Of a DNA stretch of 64,000 nucleotides, positions 36,028 to 44,812 are shown piece after piece. The notes beneath the pieces were generated by a model. The model was not told where the DNA came from. It did no database searches and was given only the letters and a program-made list of their open reading frames with translations. The stretch comes from Glutamicibacter protophormiae (lineage in GTDB: Bacteria; Actinomycetota; Actinomycetes; Actinomycetales; Micrococcaceae). The stretch covers positions 186,001-250,000 of the forward strand of contig NZ_BMPH01000003.1 in assembly GCF_014647495.1 (NCBI RefSeq), written 5' to 3'. The translations under genes were made by a program, and so were the position numbers. Each line of letters opens with the position of its first letter. Positions within the stretch are counted from its first letter, which is position 1.

Positions 36028-36723
36028 ATGTCTCACAAGATCGATCCGGCTCGTGCCAGGAATTTCGCGTCGGTGCTCCAGGAGATCTTCGCGGCGCCCG
36101 GGCGCTCGCGCAAGGACATCGCGGATGCCATCGGCATCAGCGTCGCCTCGGTGACCAGCATTGCCGCCAGCCTCCTGGAACATCGGCTGATCAGCGAATC
36201 TGCGCCGGTCGCCGCGGGGCAGGGCCGTCCGAGGGTTCCTCTGAGCGTTGACACCGACTCGAACTTGGTTATGGGGATCCACCTCGGCCCGCGAGTCACG
36301 GGTATCGTGCTGACCGGGCTGGACGGAGTTGCCAAGGCCTCCGTGCTCGTCCCGCACTCGGGGATGGCCGCGGCAACGGCCTTTGAGCTGGTGATCGCCC
36401 AGGCACAGAAGCTGGTTGCGGACCATGCCGACGGACGCCCGGTCTTGGGCACCGGGGTGGCTACCGGCGGCATCGTGGATCGGGAACAGGGGTTGATCGT
36501 CGAGAACGCGGGAGCCGGATGGTCGCAGGTCCCTGCGCAGCGCATGCTCGAAGCCCTGCCCCAACCGCTGGTCTTGGACAACAACGCCCGCGCGGCAGTG
36601 GCCGTGGGGGATCTGGGCGCCCGTTCGCTGCGCGATCAGGGGCAGACGCTGCAAATCCCTTCCCAGGACCAGAACGTGGTGCGCTACTTCGAGGCCGACC
36701 AGCAGGCCGAAGCAGTTAAGTAG
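36028..36723 (+). CDS. Truncated ROK-family regulator
   Basis: A 231-residue protein. The N-terminal helix-turn-helix is normal (SRKDIADAIGISVASVTSI, LLEHRLISESA) and the first half of the ROK domain is present up to LVLDNNARAAVAVGD, but the second half, which carries the zinc motif and the rest of the sugar site, is replaced by 30 residues of unrelated sequence ending EADQQAEAVK. Full ROK regulators are about 380-400 residues. A C-terminal deletion is the likely cause; DNA binding could survive but sugar sensing should not. The ATG at 36028 begins the family similarity; ATGs at 35980 and 35992 are alternatives. Confidence 0.7.
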   Translation: MSHKIDPARARNFASVLQEIFAAPGRSRKDIADAIGISVASVTSIAASLLEHRLISESAPVAAGQGRPRVPLSVDTDSNLVMGIHLGPRVTGIVLTGLDGVAKASVLVPHSGMAAATAFELVIAQAQKLVADHADGRPVLGTGVATGGIVDREQGLIVENAGAGWSQVPAQRMLEALPQPLVLDNNARAAVAVGDLGARSLRDQGQTLQIPSQDQNVVRYFEADQQAEAVK

Positions 36724-36737
36724 TCCGAAAATGAACT

Positions 36738-36773
36738 CAGGGCTCGGCGAACCAGATGGTTCACCGAGCCCTG
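36738..36773. terminator. Bidirectional intrinsic terminator
   Basis: Sixteen-bp stem (36738-36753 with 36758-36773), one G-T wobble position, loop AGAT, between convergent genes. The coding-strand 3' side lacks a long T run. Confidence 0.8.
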
Positions 36774-36795
36774 CGGGGTCGTTTGGCCCGTCGTG

Positions 36796-37473
36796 CTACT
36801 TCGCCTCGATGGCCAGATCCGCCAGCTGGTCCATGTGGGTGAAGATCGTGCTGGCGCCGGCCTGAAGCAGTGCCCCGGGATCGGTGCTGGTCGGGCCTCC
36901 GGAGGAGTAGCCATAGACCGTCGCCCCGGCCCCAACTCCGGCGGTGACACCCGTAACGGTGTCCTCGATGACCAGTGCCCCGCGGGGATCGATGCCCAAC
37001 GCTTCGGCAGCGGCCAAGTAGACGTCCGGGGCCGGCTTGCTGCGCGGGAACTCCAAACCGCTGAACACCCGGTCTCCGAAATACTTGTCGAGCCCGGTCA
37101 GCGCAAGCTGCATTTCCACCTTGGCGCGGTCGGCACCGGTGACGCAGGCGATTTTCGAACCGTAGGCGCTGGCTACTTCCGCCACGGCCTGCGTGGATCC
37201 TGCCACCGCGCGCAGCTGCGTACGCAACGCTTCGTCGCGACGGGCACGGAAGCCGGCAATCCAGGTGTCGTCGATGCGCACGCCGGTGTGCTGGTAGATC
37301 GGTTCCCACTGGTCCTTCAGCGCCTTGCCGATGAAGATCTTGATACTGTCTTCCATGCTGATGTCCCATCCGTTTTCCTGCAGGATGCCTCGCAGAACGG
37401 AGTTGGTGATGAGCTCGGAATCCACCAGGACCCCGTCGCAGTCGAAAAGGACGGCAGAGAATTTTTGAAGCAA
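36796..37473 (-). CDS. HAD-family hydrolase (beta-phosphoglucomutase-like phosphatase)
   Basis: A 225-residue HAD enzyme. The nucleophile motif is VLFDCDGVLVDSE, motif II is CVTGADRAKVE (with T), and motif III/IV is FPRSKPAPDVYLAAA ... LVIEDTVTGVTAG. The DxDGVxxDSE form matches the beta-PGM/sugar-phosphatase subgroup. Substrate unknown. The start is uncertain: the family begins just before FSAVLFDCDG, where a TTG at 37473 follows GGATGGGAA; an ATG at 37611 in the same frame would add 46 residues that look unrelated. Confidence 0.82.
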   Translation of the reverse strand: MLQKFSAVLFDCDGVLVDSELITNSVLRGILQENGWDISMEDSIKIFIGKALKDQWEPIYQHTGVRIDDTWIAGFRARRDEALRTQLRAVAGSTQAVAEVASAYGSKIACVTGADRAKVEMQLALTGLDKYFGDRVFSGLEFPRSKPAPDVYLAAAEALGIDPRGALVIEDTVTGVTAGVGAGATVYGYSSGGPTSTDPGALLQAGASTIFTHMDQLADLAIEAK

Positions 37474-37694
37474 GGCGTGGAGTTCCCATCCGGTTGAAAG
37501 CGTGGAATGTGCTGTGCCGCTGGTGACAGAGTCGGCACTCAGCCCGCGGCCATTCGGTGTCACGTCTTCAACAATAGTTTGTTCTCGGAAGCCTTGTCGT
37601 TTCGCCGGCATGAGACGCACAGGTTTTCCCGTGAGCCCAGAGGTATCCGGCCCGGCAACGGGCGGATCTGGTCTGGAGCGAGTGGTGTAAGTCC

Positions 37695-38303
37695 TCAAGA
37701 ATGGGCGGCGATACGTCGATCCAGTTCGTTGCGCACCTGAGGCCACTCGGCTTTTAGGATCGAGAAGACCACGGTGTCGCGCAGCGACCCGTCAGGCATC
37801 CGCGAATGGGCCCGCAACACCCCGTCCTGCTTGGCGCCCAGGCGCGTGATCGCCATGCGCGACTGGAAATTCATCCAGTGCGTGCAGAACACCACGACCT
37901 CGCAGCCCAGCGTTTCGAAGGCGTAACCCAACAGCAGCCGCTTGCTTTCAGCATTGGCACCGGAACCGTGGGTGCTGGCCGCGTTCCAGGTGTAGCCGAT
38001 CTCCACGCGGGGCAGCCCGAGGTCGATGCCGCAGTAGGTGGTCATGCCGATGATCCTGCCAGGCAGGCCGGTATCGGGATCGTTGAGCCGGGTGGTGAAC
38101 GCCAGCATGGAACCTTCCGATTGCAGCGTCAGACGCCTGCGGATTTCTTTGCACATGTCATCGGGGCGCGGCACCGAGGTGTACCAGAGGTTCCACAGCT
38201 CGCCGTCGCTGGCCGCCTGCACCAGTTCGTCGTGGTGGTCCAGAGACAGCGGTTCAAGGGTGACATGCGCACCGCGCAGGGTGACGGGGTCAAGAATTTT
38301 CAT
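37695..38303 (-). CDS. GNAT-family N-acetyltransferase (RimJ/RimL-like)
   Basis: A 202-residue acetyltransferase with the layout of the RimJ/RimL group: VTLRGAHVTLEPLSLDHHDEL, VEIGYTWNAASTHGSGANAE, KRLLLGYAFETLG and TRLGAKQDGVLRAHSRMPDG. The RxxGxG/A loop is poorly conserved. TACAGT lies 6 nt before the ATG with no ribosome site, so it is probably leaderless. Acceptor unknown. Confidence 0.85.
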   Translation of the reverse strand: MKILDPVTLRGAHVTLEPLSLDHHDELVQAASDGELWNLWYTSVPRPDDMCKEIRRRLTLQSEGSMLAFTTRLNDPDTGLPGRIIGMTTYCGIDLGLPRVEIGYTWNAASTHGSGANAESKRLLLGYAFETLGCEVVVFCTHWMNFQSRMAITRLGAKQDGVLRAHSRMPDGSLRDTVVFSILKAEWPQVRNELDRRIAAHS

Positions 38304-38713
38304 GCGAATACTGTACGCGCTGAAAATCGTCCCGGCACCCTCCGCGCCGCCGATAATCTAGGCAGGCGGGAATCCCGGAAGCAGGTGAGGGCTATTCGGT
38401 GTCCTGCGTCAGAGCCACAGCCAACGCGGTGGAACACATCATTGTTGCGCCGCCAGACACCGCCACGGTGCAGGCAACAGCCAGCGCACCAGACCCAACG
38501 GCAGCCAGCATGCCCAGCGTCGCAGCGATGCCATGGGTGCCGAACACGGTGGCGATTCCGTCCAGGTACAGCGGAACCAATCCTCGCTTCTGTGCACCCA
38601 CGCACCGGAGTAATCGTGGCGGATTGGATGGGACGAGAAGTGCAGGGTGCATATTTCTCGACGTCATGCGTTGGAAATTTTCGCGCAACGTCCCATTGCT
38701 ACTGTGATGCATC
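38304..38713. other. Gap with one doubtful hydrophobic reverse-strand frame
   Basis: About 410 bases between two divergent GNAT genes. A reverse reading (stop at 38392, in-frame ATGs at 38745 and 38652) ends with a hydrophobic Ala/Gly-rich stretch, LGMLAAVGSGALAVACTVAV, which could be a transmembrane helix. It has no ribosome site, overlaps the next gene if long, and matches nothing I know. I leave it uncalled. Confidence 0.3.
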
Positions 38714-39178
38714 ATGACGATGATTATCCGGCGAGCAGATTTCACCGACCCCCGGCTGCCCGCGTTCCTTGCCGCGCATCACTCCGACTTGGCACCCCAG
38801 TCTCCGCCGGAGTCACAGCATGCGTGGGGCATCGAAGCGCTGAAGCGTCCGGGCGTCAGGTTGTGGGTAGGGCAATCCGCAGACCAGCTTGCGGCCACCT
38901 GCGCGCTGGCACCCTTGGAACCGGGACATGAGGAGCTCAAGAGCATGCGCACCCACCCCGGGGTGCGCGGGCGAGGTTACGCATCGCGGATGCTGGCGCA
39001 CGCCATTGAGGATGCATCGAAGCGGGGTATCACGCGAATCTCGCTTGAAACCGGGTCTGCGGAGTTTTTCGCTGCGGCGCGAAGGCTGTATGCCGTGAAC
39101 GGATTCGAGCCCTGCGCCCCGTTTGGGTCCTATGGCGAGGACCCATACAGCAACTACATGACCCGTTCGTTGACCTAA
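38714..39178 (+). CDS. GNAT-family N-acetyltransferase
   Basis: A 154-residue acetyltransferase with MRTHPGVRGRGYASRMLAHA as the acetyl-CoA loop (RxxGxG/A form), and the C-terminal FFAAARRLYAVNGFEPC pattern. The gene is short and complete. TACTGT lies 8 nt before the ATG. Acceptor unknown. It is convergent with the polysaccharide deacetylase gene. Confidence 0.87.
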   Translation: MTMIIRRADFTDPRLPAFLAAHHSDLAPQSPPESQHAWGIEALKRPGVRLWVGQSADQLAATCALAPLEPGHEELKSMRTHPGVRGRGYASRMLAHAIEDASKRGITRISLETGSAEFFAAARRLYAVNGFEPCAPFGSYGEDPYSNYMTRSLT

Positions 39179-39202
39179 TTCGGTCCAGCGGACGGGCATT
39201 GA

Positions 39203-40390
39203 CTAACACGGAAGCGAATCGGGGAGCATCCTCGGGGTAGCGACGACCGCACCGATCTCGTTGGTGCCGCGATAGGCACGGCAGACTCCGAGCCCGCGCG
39301 CTGCGAGGTTCGACTTGATCTGGCGCAGCGAATCCGGGGCGAACCCCTGCCATCGCATGTGCATCAGGACAGTGTCGCCCGCCCGTGCCGCGGAGGCACG
39401 CGAAATGATGATCGCCTTGTTCTGAACCTGCCAGTCACGGGTGTCGACGGTCCAGGTCCAGATCTTCATGCCGATGCTGCTATAAGCGCACCGGGCCGCG
39501 GTATCCAGTGCACCGTAGGGCGGGCGGCCCCAATTGGTGCGCACGCCGGTGCCCAGCAATTCGCGCTCCGCTCCGGCACAGGAAAGCGTGGTCAAATCAC
39601 GGTGCGTCACCGAATGATTGATGACCCATTGGCCCTTGGCGCGGGCGCGGGCAGCCAAATCGACGCCGTAGCGGCTTCGGAAAGAGGAGAGGCAGTCCCC
39701 GGTCGGAGCGAGGACCAGGCCCATGTCATTGCTTGCTGCGTACCCGATGGCCGAGTCGAGGGCCGCCAGGGTGCGCGGGCAATCGTCGAAGGTCAGCACC
39801 ACGCGAGGTCCGCGGTTGGGTCCCTTGCCCTGCGACGTGGAAGGCGGTGTCTTCTTCAGATACGACCCGCTGGCCCATCCGGTGCGTCCCCGATAGGTGA
39901 CCTTGTACCAGCCGCTGCTGGCACGGGCAGATACATCGACCCGAGCTCCTCGCGGCATCTCGGTGACGATCGGAAAGGTTGCGTTGCTGCCGGTACGCAG
40001 GTTGAGTTCATCCTGGGTGTAGAGCTGCGTCGGCAGGGTCTGGGTGGTGGCCTTGAGGTACCTGCCGCTGGCCCAGCCTGTATAGCTCTTGTAGATGACT
40101 TGGTACCAGCTGTTGCTTGCCCGGCTCAGGACGGAGACAACGGAACCCTTGGGCATCGTTGCGAGGATTCCGAAGGAGACTCCGCTTCCCATGCGCAGAT
40201 TCAGCTCGTCGAGCGTCACCATGACGGACGGCAGGCTGACGGCTGCTGGCGAAATAGTTTCGGTGATCTGGGTGTCTTGGAACGCCGGTGGTGAGGTATT
40301 CGCAGAAGTTCCCGTGGCGCTCGCGCCGATTCCACACAGAACGCAACTAAGCGCCGTGGCCAGACCGATGGCACGCATTCGGAGACTCAT
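39203..40390 (-). CDS. Secreted polysaccharide deacetylase with two SH3b domains
   Basis: A 395-residue exported protein: signal peptide (MRAIGLATALSCVLCGIGASA), two bacterial SH3 repeats (about residues 57-112 and 122-177; LDELNLRMGSGVSFGIL...GWASGRYLK and QDELNLRTGSNATFPIV...GWASGSYLK), then a NodB-type deacetylase domain with TFDDCP and the metal site NHSVTHRDL. The catalytic set D-D-H-H appears intact. SH3b domains usually bind cell-wall peptides, so it probably de-N-acetylates peptidoglycan or another wall glycan. A G-rich ribosome site lies 8 nt before the ATG at 40390. Confidence 0.88.
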   Translation of the reverse strand: MSLRMRAIGLATALSCVLCGIGASATGTSANTSPPAFQDTQITETISPAAVSLPSVMVTLDELNLRMGSGVSFGILATMPKGSVVSVLSRASNSWYQVIYKSYTGWASGRYLKATTQTLPTQLYTQDELNLRTGSNATFPIVTEMPRGARVDVSARASSGWYKVTYRGRTGWASGSYLKKTPPSTSQGKGPNRGPRVVLTFDDCPRTLAALDSAIGYAASNDMGLVLAPTGDCLSSFRSRYGVDLAARARAKGQWVINHSVTHRDLTTLSCAGAERELLGTGVRTNWGRPPYGALDTAARCAYSSIGMKIWTWTVDTRDWQVQNKAIIISRASAARAGDTVLMHMRWQGFAPDSLRQIKSNLAARGLGVCRAYRGTNEIGAVVATPRMLPDSLPC

Positions 40391-40596
40391 GCGAATCGCC
40401 CCCAAAAAATAAGTGGCTGCCCCTGCCATTAATATGATGCTTCATTATGGGCCTGCACCACGGACCCCACAAGCACTAGAGAGTGTTAAATGACTGGGAA
40501 AAAACACGTGGCATGGTGCGCGTATTTCCCCATGTCACACGGCCCAACTTTGGCTGACTCCAAGACTGCGGGGGAAGCCCGCCATGGCGTGTTCGG

Positions 40597-41502
40597 CTAA
40601 GCTCCGACAAGCCCCCGGATGGTCTGCCGGATCGCCTCCACGACATCCATGACCGGCTCCCGATGGAGGTGTTCCGCCCGGACCAAGACGTCGATTTGTC
40701 GACCTGCTGATAGGCCCTGAATTGGTCGTAAAGTCACCGCGCCACCCAAGGATTTCCGCGCGGTATAACGCGGCAGGATCCCGAGGCAGCCGCTGGTCTC
40801 GATCAGCGACCCGGCGGTGGCGTAGTCGTTGACCCGGTGCTCTACCACCGGTGCGCGTCCGGCCAGGGCCGCGATGGTTTCCAGAACGTCGGCAGGGGAG
40901 TACCCGGAACGCGAAACGACCCAGCGCTCGCCGATGACCTGTTCGGGGGAGAGCTCCGCGTGCTCTGCGAGCGGATGATCCCGGTGCAGCGCGATGTCCA
41001 GCGGCTCGAAAGCCAGCGGGATGACTGCAACGTGGTTCTGCGGCCACGGCGCGGTATGGGGCATGCGGTGCGCCAGCACGAGATCATAGGCGGAGGTCAG
41101 CGCCGGGAAATCCTGCTGCGAGACATCTTCGTCGGAGAATCTCAGGGGCGGCAGGGCGCGTTCGGTCCAGTTGAGCAGAGGAGCGAAGATCGTCTGGCCG
41201 ATGGAATGGAAACCTGCGACCTTGACCGGCGTCTGTCGGTCTTGGTCCTGGGTCTGGATCTTCGCCGAGGCTTCGGCGAGCGTCGAGGCGACGTGTGCCG
41301 CAGCGGATGCCAGCAGCCTGCCTTCAGCAGTCAGCACCAAGCGCCGTCCGTCCTTCATGGTCAGCGGGGCGGTGAAATTGCGCTGGAGTTGGGCCAGATG
41401 CTGCGAAACCGCCGAGGGGGAGACATACAGCGCTTTGGCCACCGCATTGACGCTCCCCAGATCGGCAAGTTCGCGCAGGATCCTCAGCTGATGTAATTCC
41501 AT
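40597..41502 (-). CDS. LysR-family transcriptional regulator
   Basis: A 301-residue LysR regulator: N-terminal winged helix-turn-helix MELHQLRILRELADLGSVNA, AKALYVSPSAVSQHLAQLQ and a substrate-binding effector domain from about residue 90. It is divergent from tdh and may regulate it or an unseen gene. A spaced palindrome overlies its start codon region, consistent with autoregulation. Confidence 0.9.
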   Translation of the reverse strand: MELHQLRILRELADLGSVNAVAKALYVSPSAVSQHLAQLQRNFTAPLTMKDGRRLVLTAEGRLLASAAAHVASTLAEASAKIQTQDQDRQTPVKVAGFHSIGQTIFAPLLNWTERALPPLRFSDEDVSQQDFPALTSAYDLVLAHRMPHTAPWPQNHVAVIPLAFEPLDIALHRDHPLAEHAELSPEQVIGERWVVSRSGYSPADVLETIAALAGRAPVVEHRVNDYATAGSLIETSGCLGILPRYTARKSLGGAVTLRPIQGLSAGRQIDVLVRAEHLHREPVMDVVEAIRQTIRGLVGA

Positions 41503-41507
41503 GAAGT

Positions 41508-41534
41508 AAATACTAAATCGTCAGATCAGTATTT
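41508..41534. promoter_or_regulatory. Probable LysR operator in the lysR-tdh gap
   Basis: Perfect inverted repeat AAATACT (41508-41514) and AGTATTT (41528-41534) with a 13-base spacer, just upstream of the lysR start and 102 bases from tdh. The spacing matches the T-N11-A layout of LysR sites. Confidence 0.55.
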
Positions 41535-41636
41535 CGATGATCAACTAAGGTGTTATCCGTGCCCGGACGGTGCGACACTTGAACTGATCCCATAATTCGT
41601 GTCCACGACGCAGCTTCTTGATCAAAGGAATCCCTG

Positions 41637-42689
41637 ATGAAAGCCTTGTACAAGTCCGGACCACACGCCGGTTTGGAACTCGTTGAACGTCCGGAGCCGG
41701 AAGTAGGCGTCCACGACGTCAAGATCCGCGTCATGACCACCGGCATCTGCGGCACCGACCTGCACATCGAAGCCTACGACGAGGCCGCCAAGGCCATGAT
41801 CAACACCCCTCTGGTTCCAGGCCACGAATTCTACGGCGAGGTCGTCGAGGTCGGGGACTTCGTTCACAACGTCAAGGTCGGCGACCGCGTCTCCGGCGAA
41901 GGCCACGTGGTGTGCGGGCTGTGCCGCAACTGCCGGGCCGGACGCAAGCAGATGTGCATCAATGTCAGCTCCGTGGGCGTGCAGCGCGACGGAGCCTTCG
42001 CCGAGTTCGTCTCCATCCCGGAGAGCAACGTCTACGTGCATCGCGACGAGCGCATCACCCCTCTGCTGGGCGCCATCTTCGACCCCTTCGGGAACGCCGT
42101 GCATACCGCCCTGCAGTTCCCAATGGTCGGCGAGGACGTGCTGATCACCGGCGCCGGGCCTATCGGCCTGATGGCCGCCGCTGTGGCCCGCCACATCGGC
42201 GCCCGCAAGATCGCCATCACCGACATCTCCGAGCAGCGCCTGGACCTGGCCAAGACCATGGGCGTGGATCTGGCCGTGAACGTCGCCAAGCAGCGCATCA
42301 AGGACGCCCAGGGCGAGCTGGGCATGATCGAGGGCTTCGACTACGGCATGGAGATGTCCGGACACAAGACCGCGCTGCCGGAAATGATCGAGAACATGAA
42401 CCACGGCGGCAAGATCTGCATGCTCGGCCTGCCCAGCGAGTCCATCGACATCAACTGGGGCAAGGTCGTGACCCACATGCTGACCCTGCGCGGCATCTAC
42501 GGCCGTGAAATGTTCGAAACCTGGTATGCCATGAGCGCCATGCTCACCAGCTCCGAGCTGATGCGCGAGCGCATCTCCTCGGTCGTCACCGATTTCCTGC
42601 CGGCCAGCGAATGGCAGCAGGGCTTCGAGGCAGCCCGTGGCGGCCACGGAGGCAAGGTCGTGCTGGACTGGACAGTCTTCAGCAGCTAA
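41637..42689 (+). CDS. tdh: L-threonine 3-dehydrogenase
   Basis: A 350-residue zinc medium-chain dehydrogenase. Zinc-site motifs GICGTDLHIEAYDE, PLVPGHEFYGEV, and structural cysteines in CGLCRNCRAGRKQMC; Rossmann motif ITGAGPIGLMAAAVARHIG. It oxidises threonine to 2-amino-3-oxobutanoate with NAD. AAAGGAA lies 8 nt before the ATG. The partner kbl follows after 32 nt, which settles the function. Confidence 0.96.
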   Translation: MKALYKSGPHAGLELVERPEPEVGVHDVKIRVMTTGICGTDLHIEAYDEAAKAMINTPLVPGHEFYGEVVEVGDFVHNVKVGDRVSGEGHVVCGLCRNCRAGRKQMCINVSSVGVQRDGAFAEFVSIPESNVYVHRDERITPLLGAIFDPFGNAVHTALQFPMVGEDVLITGAGPIGLMAAAVARHIGARKIAITDISEQRLDLAKTMGVDLAVNVAKQRIKDAQGELGMIEGFDYGMEMSGHKTALPEMIENMNHGGKICMLGLPSESIDINWGKVVTHMLTLRGIYGREMFETWYAMSAMLTSSELMRERISSVVTDFLPASEWQQGFEAARGGHGGKVVLDWTVFSS

Positions 42690-42721
42690 GAATCGCTCGG
42701 ATCAACAAGGAGTAATTGGGA

Positions 42722-43921
42722 ATGTATACCGACCTCAAGGAACAGCTTGCCGGGGAACTGGATGAGCTGCGCACCGCGGGCCTGTTCAAGGCCGAACGCC
42801 ACATCGACTCGGCGCAGTCCGCGTCCATCCTGGCCGGCTCGCTGGGCCAGGACGCCCGCAAGGTGCTGAACTTCTGCGCCAACAACTACCTGGGGCTGGC
42901 CGACGACCCGCGCATCATCGAGGCCGCCAAACAGGCCATGGACGAGCGCGGATTCGGCATGGCTTCGGTCCGTTTCATCTGCGGCACCCAGGACCTGCAC
43001 CTGGAACTGGAGTCCGCCGTCTCCAAGTTCCTGGGCACCGAAGACACCATCTTGTTCTCCAGCTGCTTCGACGCCAACGGGGGCGTCTTCGAGTCGCTGT
43101 TCGGCCCGCAGGACGCGATCATCTCCGATGCGCTGAACCACGCCTCGATCATCGACGGAATCCGCCTGTCCAAGGCCGCGCGCTTCCGCTATGCCAACCA
43201 GGACATGGCAGACCTGGAAGTCCAGCTGAAGGCCGCGGCCGCCATGAACGACGGGGCCGGCGCCCGCCGCACCATCATCGTCACCGACGGAATCTTCTCC
43301 ATGGACGGCTACATCGCCCCGCTGGAAGCCATCTGCGACTTGGCCGAGCAGTACAACGCGCTGGTCATGGTGGACGACTCGCACGCCGTGGGCTTCATGG
43401 GCGCCACCGGCGCCGGAACCCCGGAACACGCGGGTGTCTCTGACCGCGTGGACATCTACACCGGCACCTTCGGCAAGGCCCTGGGCGGCGCCTCGGGCGG
43501 CTATGTCTCCGGCCGCGGCGAGATCGTTGCGATGCTGCGCCAGAAGGCCCGCCCGTACTTGTTCTCCAACTCGCTGGCTCCTGCCATCGTGGCGGCGACC
43601 TTGAAGGCGCTGGAACTGGTGGAGGGCTCGGGCGAGCTGCGCGAGAAGCTCTTCGAGAACGCTGCGCTCTTCCGGACCCGCATGAGCGAGGAAGGCTTCG
43701 ACCTGCTGGACGGGGAGCACGCCATCGTCCCGGTCATGTTCGGGGATGCGGTCAAGGCCGCAGAAGTGGCCGGCAAGATGCTGGAGCACGGCGTCTACGT
43801 GACCGCCTTCAGCTTCCCGGTGGTTCCGAAGGGCGCAGCGCGCATCCGCGTGCAGCTCTCCGCCGCCCACTCGGCCGAGGACATCGAGGCTTGCGTGCAG
43901 GCGTTTGTCGCCAGCCGCTAA
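42722..43921 (+). CDS. kbl: Glycine C-acetyltransferase (2-amino-3-ketobutyrate CoA ligase)
   Basis: A 399-residue PLP enzyme of the alpha-oxoamine synthase family. [33 protein letters not shown]-like [17 protein letters not shown] and the PLP lysine in [15 protein letters not shown] are visible. It cleaves 2-amino-3-oxobutanoate with CoA to glycine and acetyl-CoA. AAGGAG lies 9 nt upstream of the ATG at 42722. Cotranscribed with tdh. Confidence 0.96.
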   Translation: MYTDLKEQLAGELDELRTAGLFKAERHIDSAQSASILAGSLGQDARKVLNFCANNYLGLADDPRIIEAAKQAMDERGFGMASVRFICGTQDLHLELESAVSKFLGTEDTILFSSCFDANGGVFESLFGPQDAIISDALNHASIIDGIRLSKAARFRYANQDMADLEVQLKAAAAMNDGAGARRTIIVTDGIFSMDGYIAPLEAICDLAEQYNALVMVDDSHAVGFMGATGAGTPEHAGVSDRVDIYTGTFGKALGGASGGYVSGRGEIVAMLRQKARPYLFSNSLAPAIVAATLKALELVEGSGELREKLFENAALFRTRMSEEGFDLLDGEHAIVPVMFGDAVKAAEVAGKMLEHGVYVTAFSFPVVPKGAARIRVQLSAAHSAEDIEACVQAFVASR

Positions 43922-43929
43922 ATGACTCG

Positions 43930-43982
43930 GGCATCGCCCGCAGTCTTCCGGCGAGACGGAAGACTGCGGGCGATGCCTGTTT
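43930..43982 (+). terminator. Strong intrinsic terminator after kbl
   Basis: Perfect 21-bp stem (43930-43950 with 43957-43977), loop GCGAGA, followed by TGTTT. One of the longest perfect stems in the window. It lies between convergent genes. Confidence 0.92.
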
Positions 43983-44018
43983 AAGAAGTGGAAATGCCGG
44001 AAGCGCGCGATACCGGGC

Positions 44019-44630
44019 CTAGGGAAGATCCAGCGAGATGACCGCCATGAAGCCGCGGCCGCTGATGCGCGGCGAATCCTCTTCGCCGCCGATCACGGTG
44101 TCGCGAAGCTCCAGCGCCGACTCGGAGTTCTCGCGCAGGACGCTGGCCTTGCCCTGCAGCAGCACCCCGAACTGGGAGCCGAACAGGTGCTGTTCGCGTT
44201 TCTTCGACAGCTCCACGATGCGCACGTTGCCGCGTACCTTGCCGCTGCGGGTGATGAGGTTCAGCGCCAGGATTTCCCCGGTGGGCAGTGCAGCGGAGGT
44301 GGCCGCTGCGCCGGGGAACTTGAAGGGCCGGTAGATCTCCAGCGCCTGCGAGGCGCCGTCGACGGTGAGTTCGAGCAGCTCCCCGGCGATGACCGTGAGG
44401 GTGCGTTCGCAACCGTCGTAGGGCGTGAAGTCCCCGGCTTTCTCGATGGATGCGACCGAGATCCGCCAGTCCCAACCGCCTTCCGGAGCAGTAGCCAGTG
44501 ATCCGTCATCGGCCAGGATGCCCTTGGCGATTTCCCGGATCTGCCCCTGGGCTGCTCCCCACGGTTTCTTGGGGCTTGAAGAAAGCTGGATCTGAGTTCC
44601 GATGGACAGCGAGGCATTGCTTTGGCTCAT
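44019..44630 (-). CDS. HutD/Ves family protein (paralogue 2)
   Basis: A 203-residue cupin-like protein with a HutD pattern: GGWDWRISVASIEKAGDFTP, YDGCERTLTVIAGELLELTV, ALEIYRPFKFPGAAATSA. The usual front block WKNGGG is altered to KPWGAAQGQIREIA. The gene sits just left of the CoA-transferase of the hut-linked cluster. TAAGCT lies 6 nt before the ATG, suggesting a leaderless mRNA. It might sense an imidazole compound or hut intermediate. Confidence 0.82.
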   Translation of the reverse strand: MSQSNASLSIGTQIQLSSSPKKPWGAAQGQIREIAKGILADDGSLATAPEGGWDWRISVASIEKAGDFTPYDGCERTLTVIAGELLELTVDGASQALEIYRPFKFPGAAATSAALPTGEILALNLITRSGKVRGNVRIVELSKKREQHLFGSQFGVLLQGKASVLRENSESALELRDTVIGGEEDSPRISGRGFMAVISLDLP

Positions 44631-44812
44631 GGTTCGAGCTTATTCTCCCTACCGGGCTATCACGATGCCTGACACCGTTACTGGCTGCTGAAACTTGTGC
44701 AGGGTTCTGACCGACAGTCATGGCACGGCATTGGGATCGCGGTGCCTGACTGGAATACGCTTACCCCCCCCCGGCGCGATGAAGTGTTGCCGGGGAGTAG
44801 CAACCCGGAAGC

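Noticed and set aside
38392-38745. Reverse 117-codon reading with a hydrophobic stretch
   Set aside because: No ribosome site or family; it overlaps the following GNAT gene if the long start is used.
44764-44771. Run of eight C as a possible phase-variation tract
   Set aside because: It lies outside coding sequence downstream of the CoA-transferase stop, with no gene or promoter it would plausibly switch.
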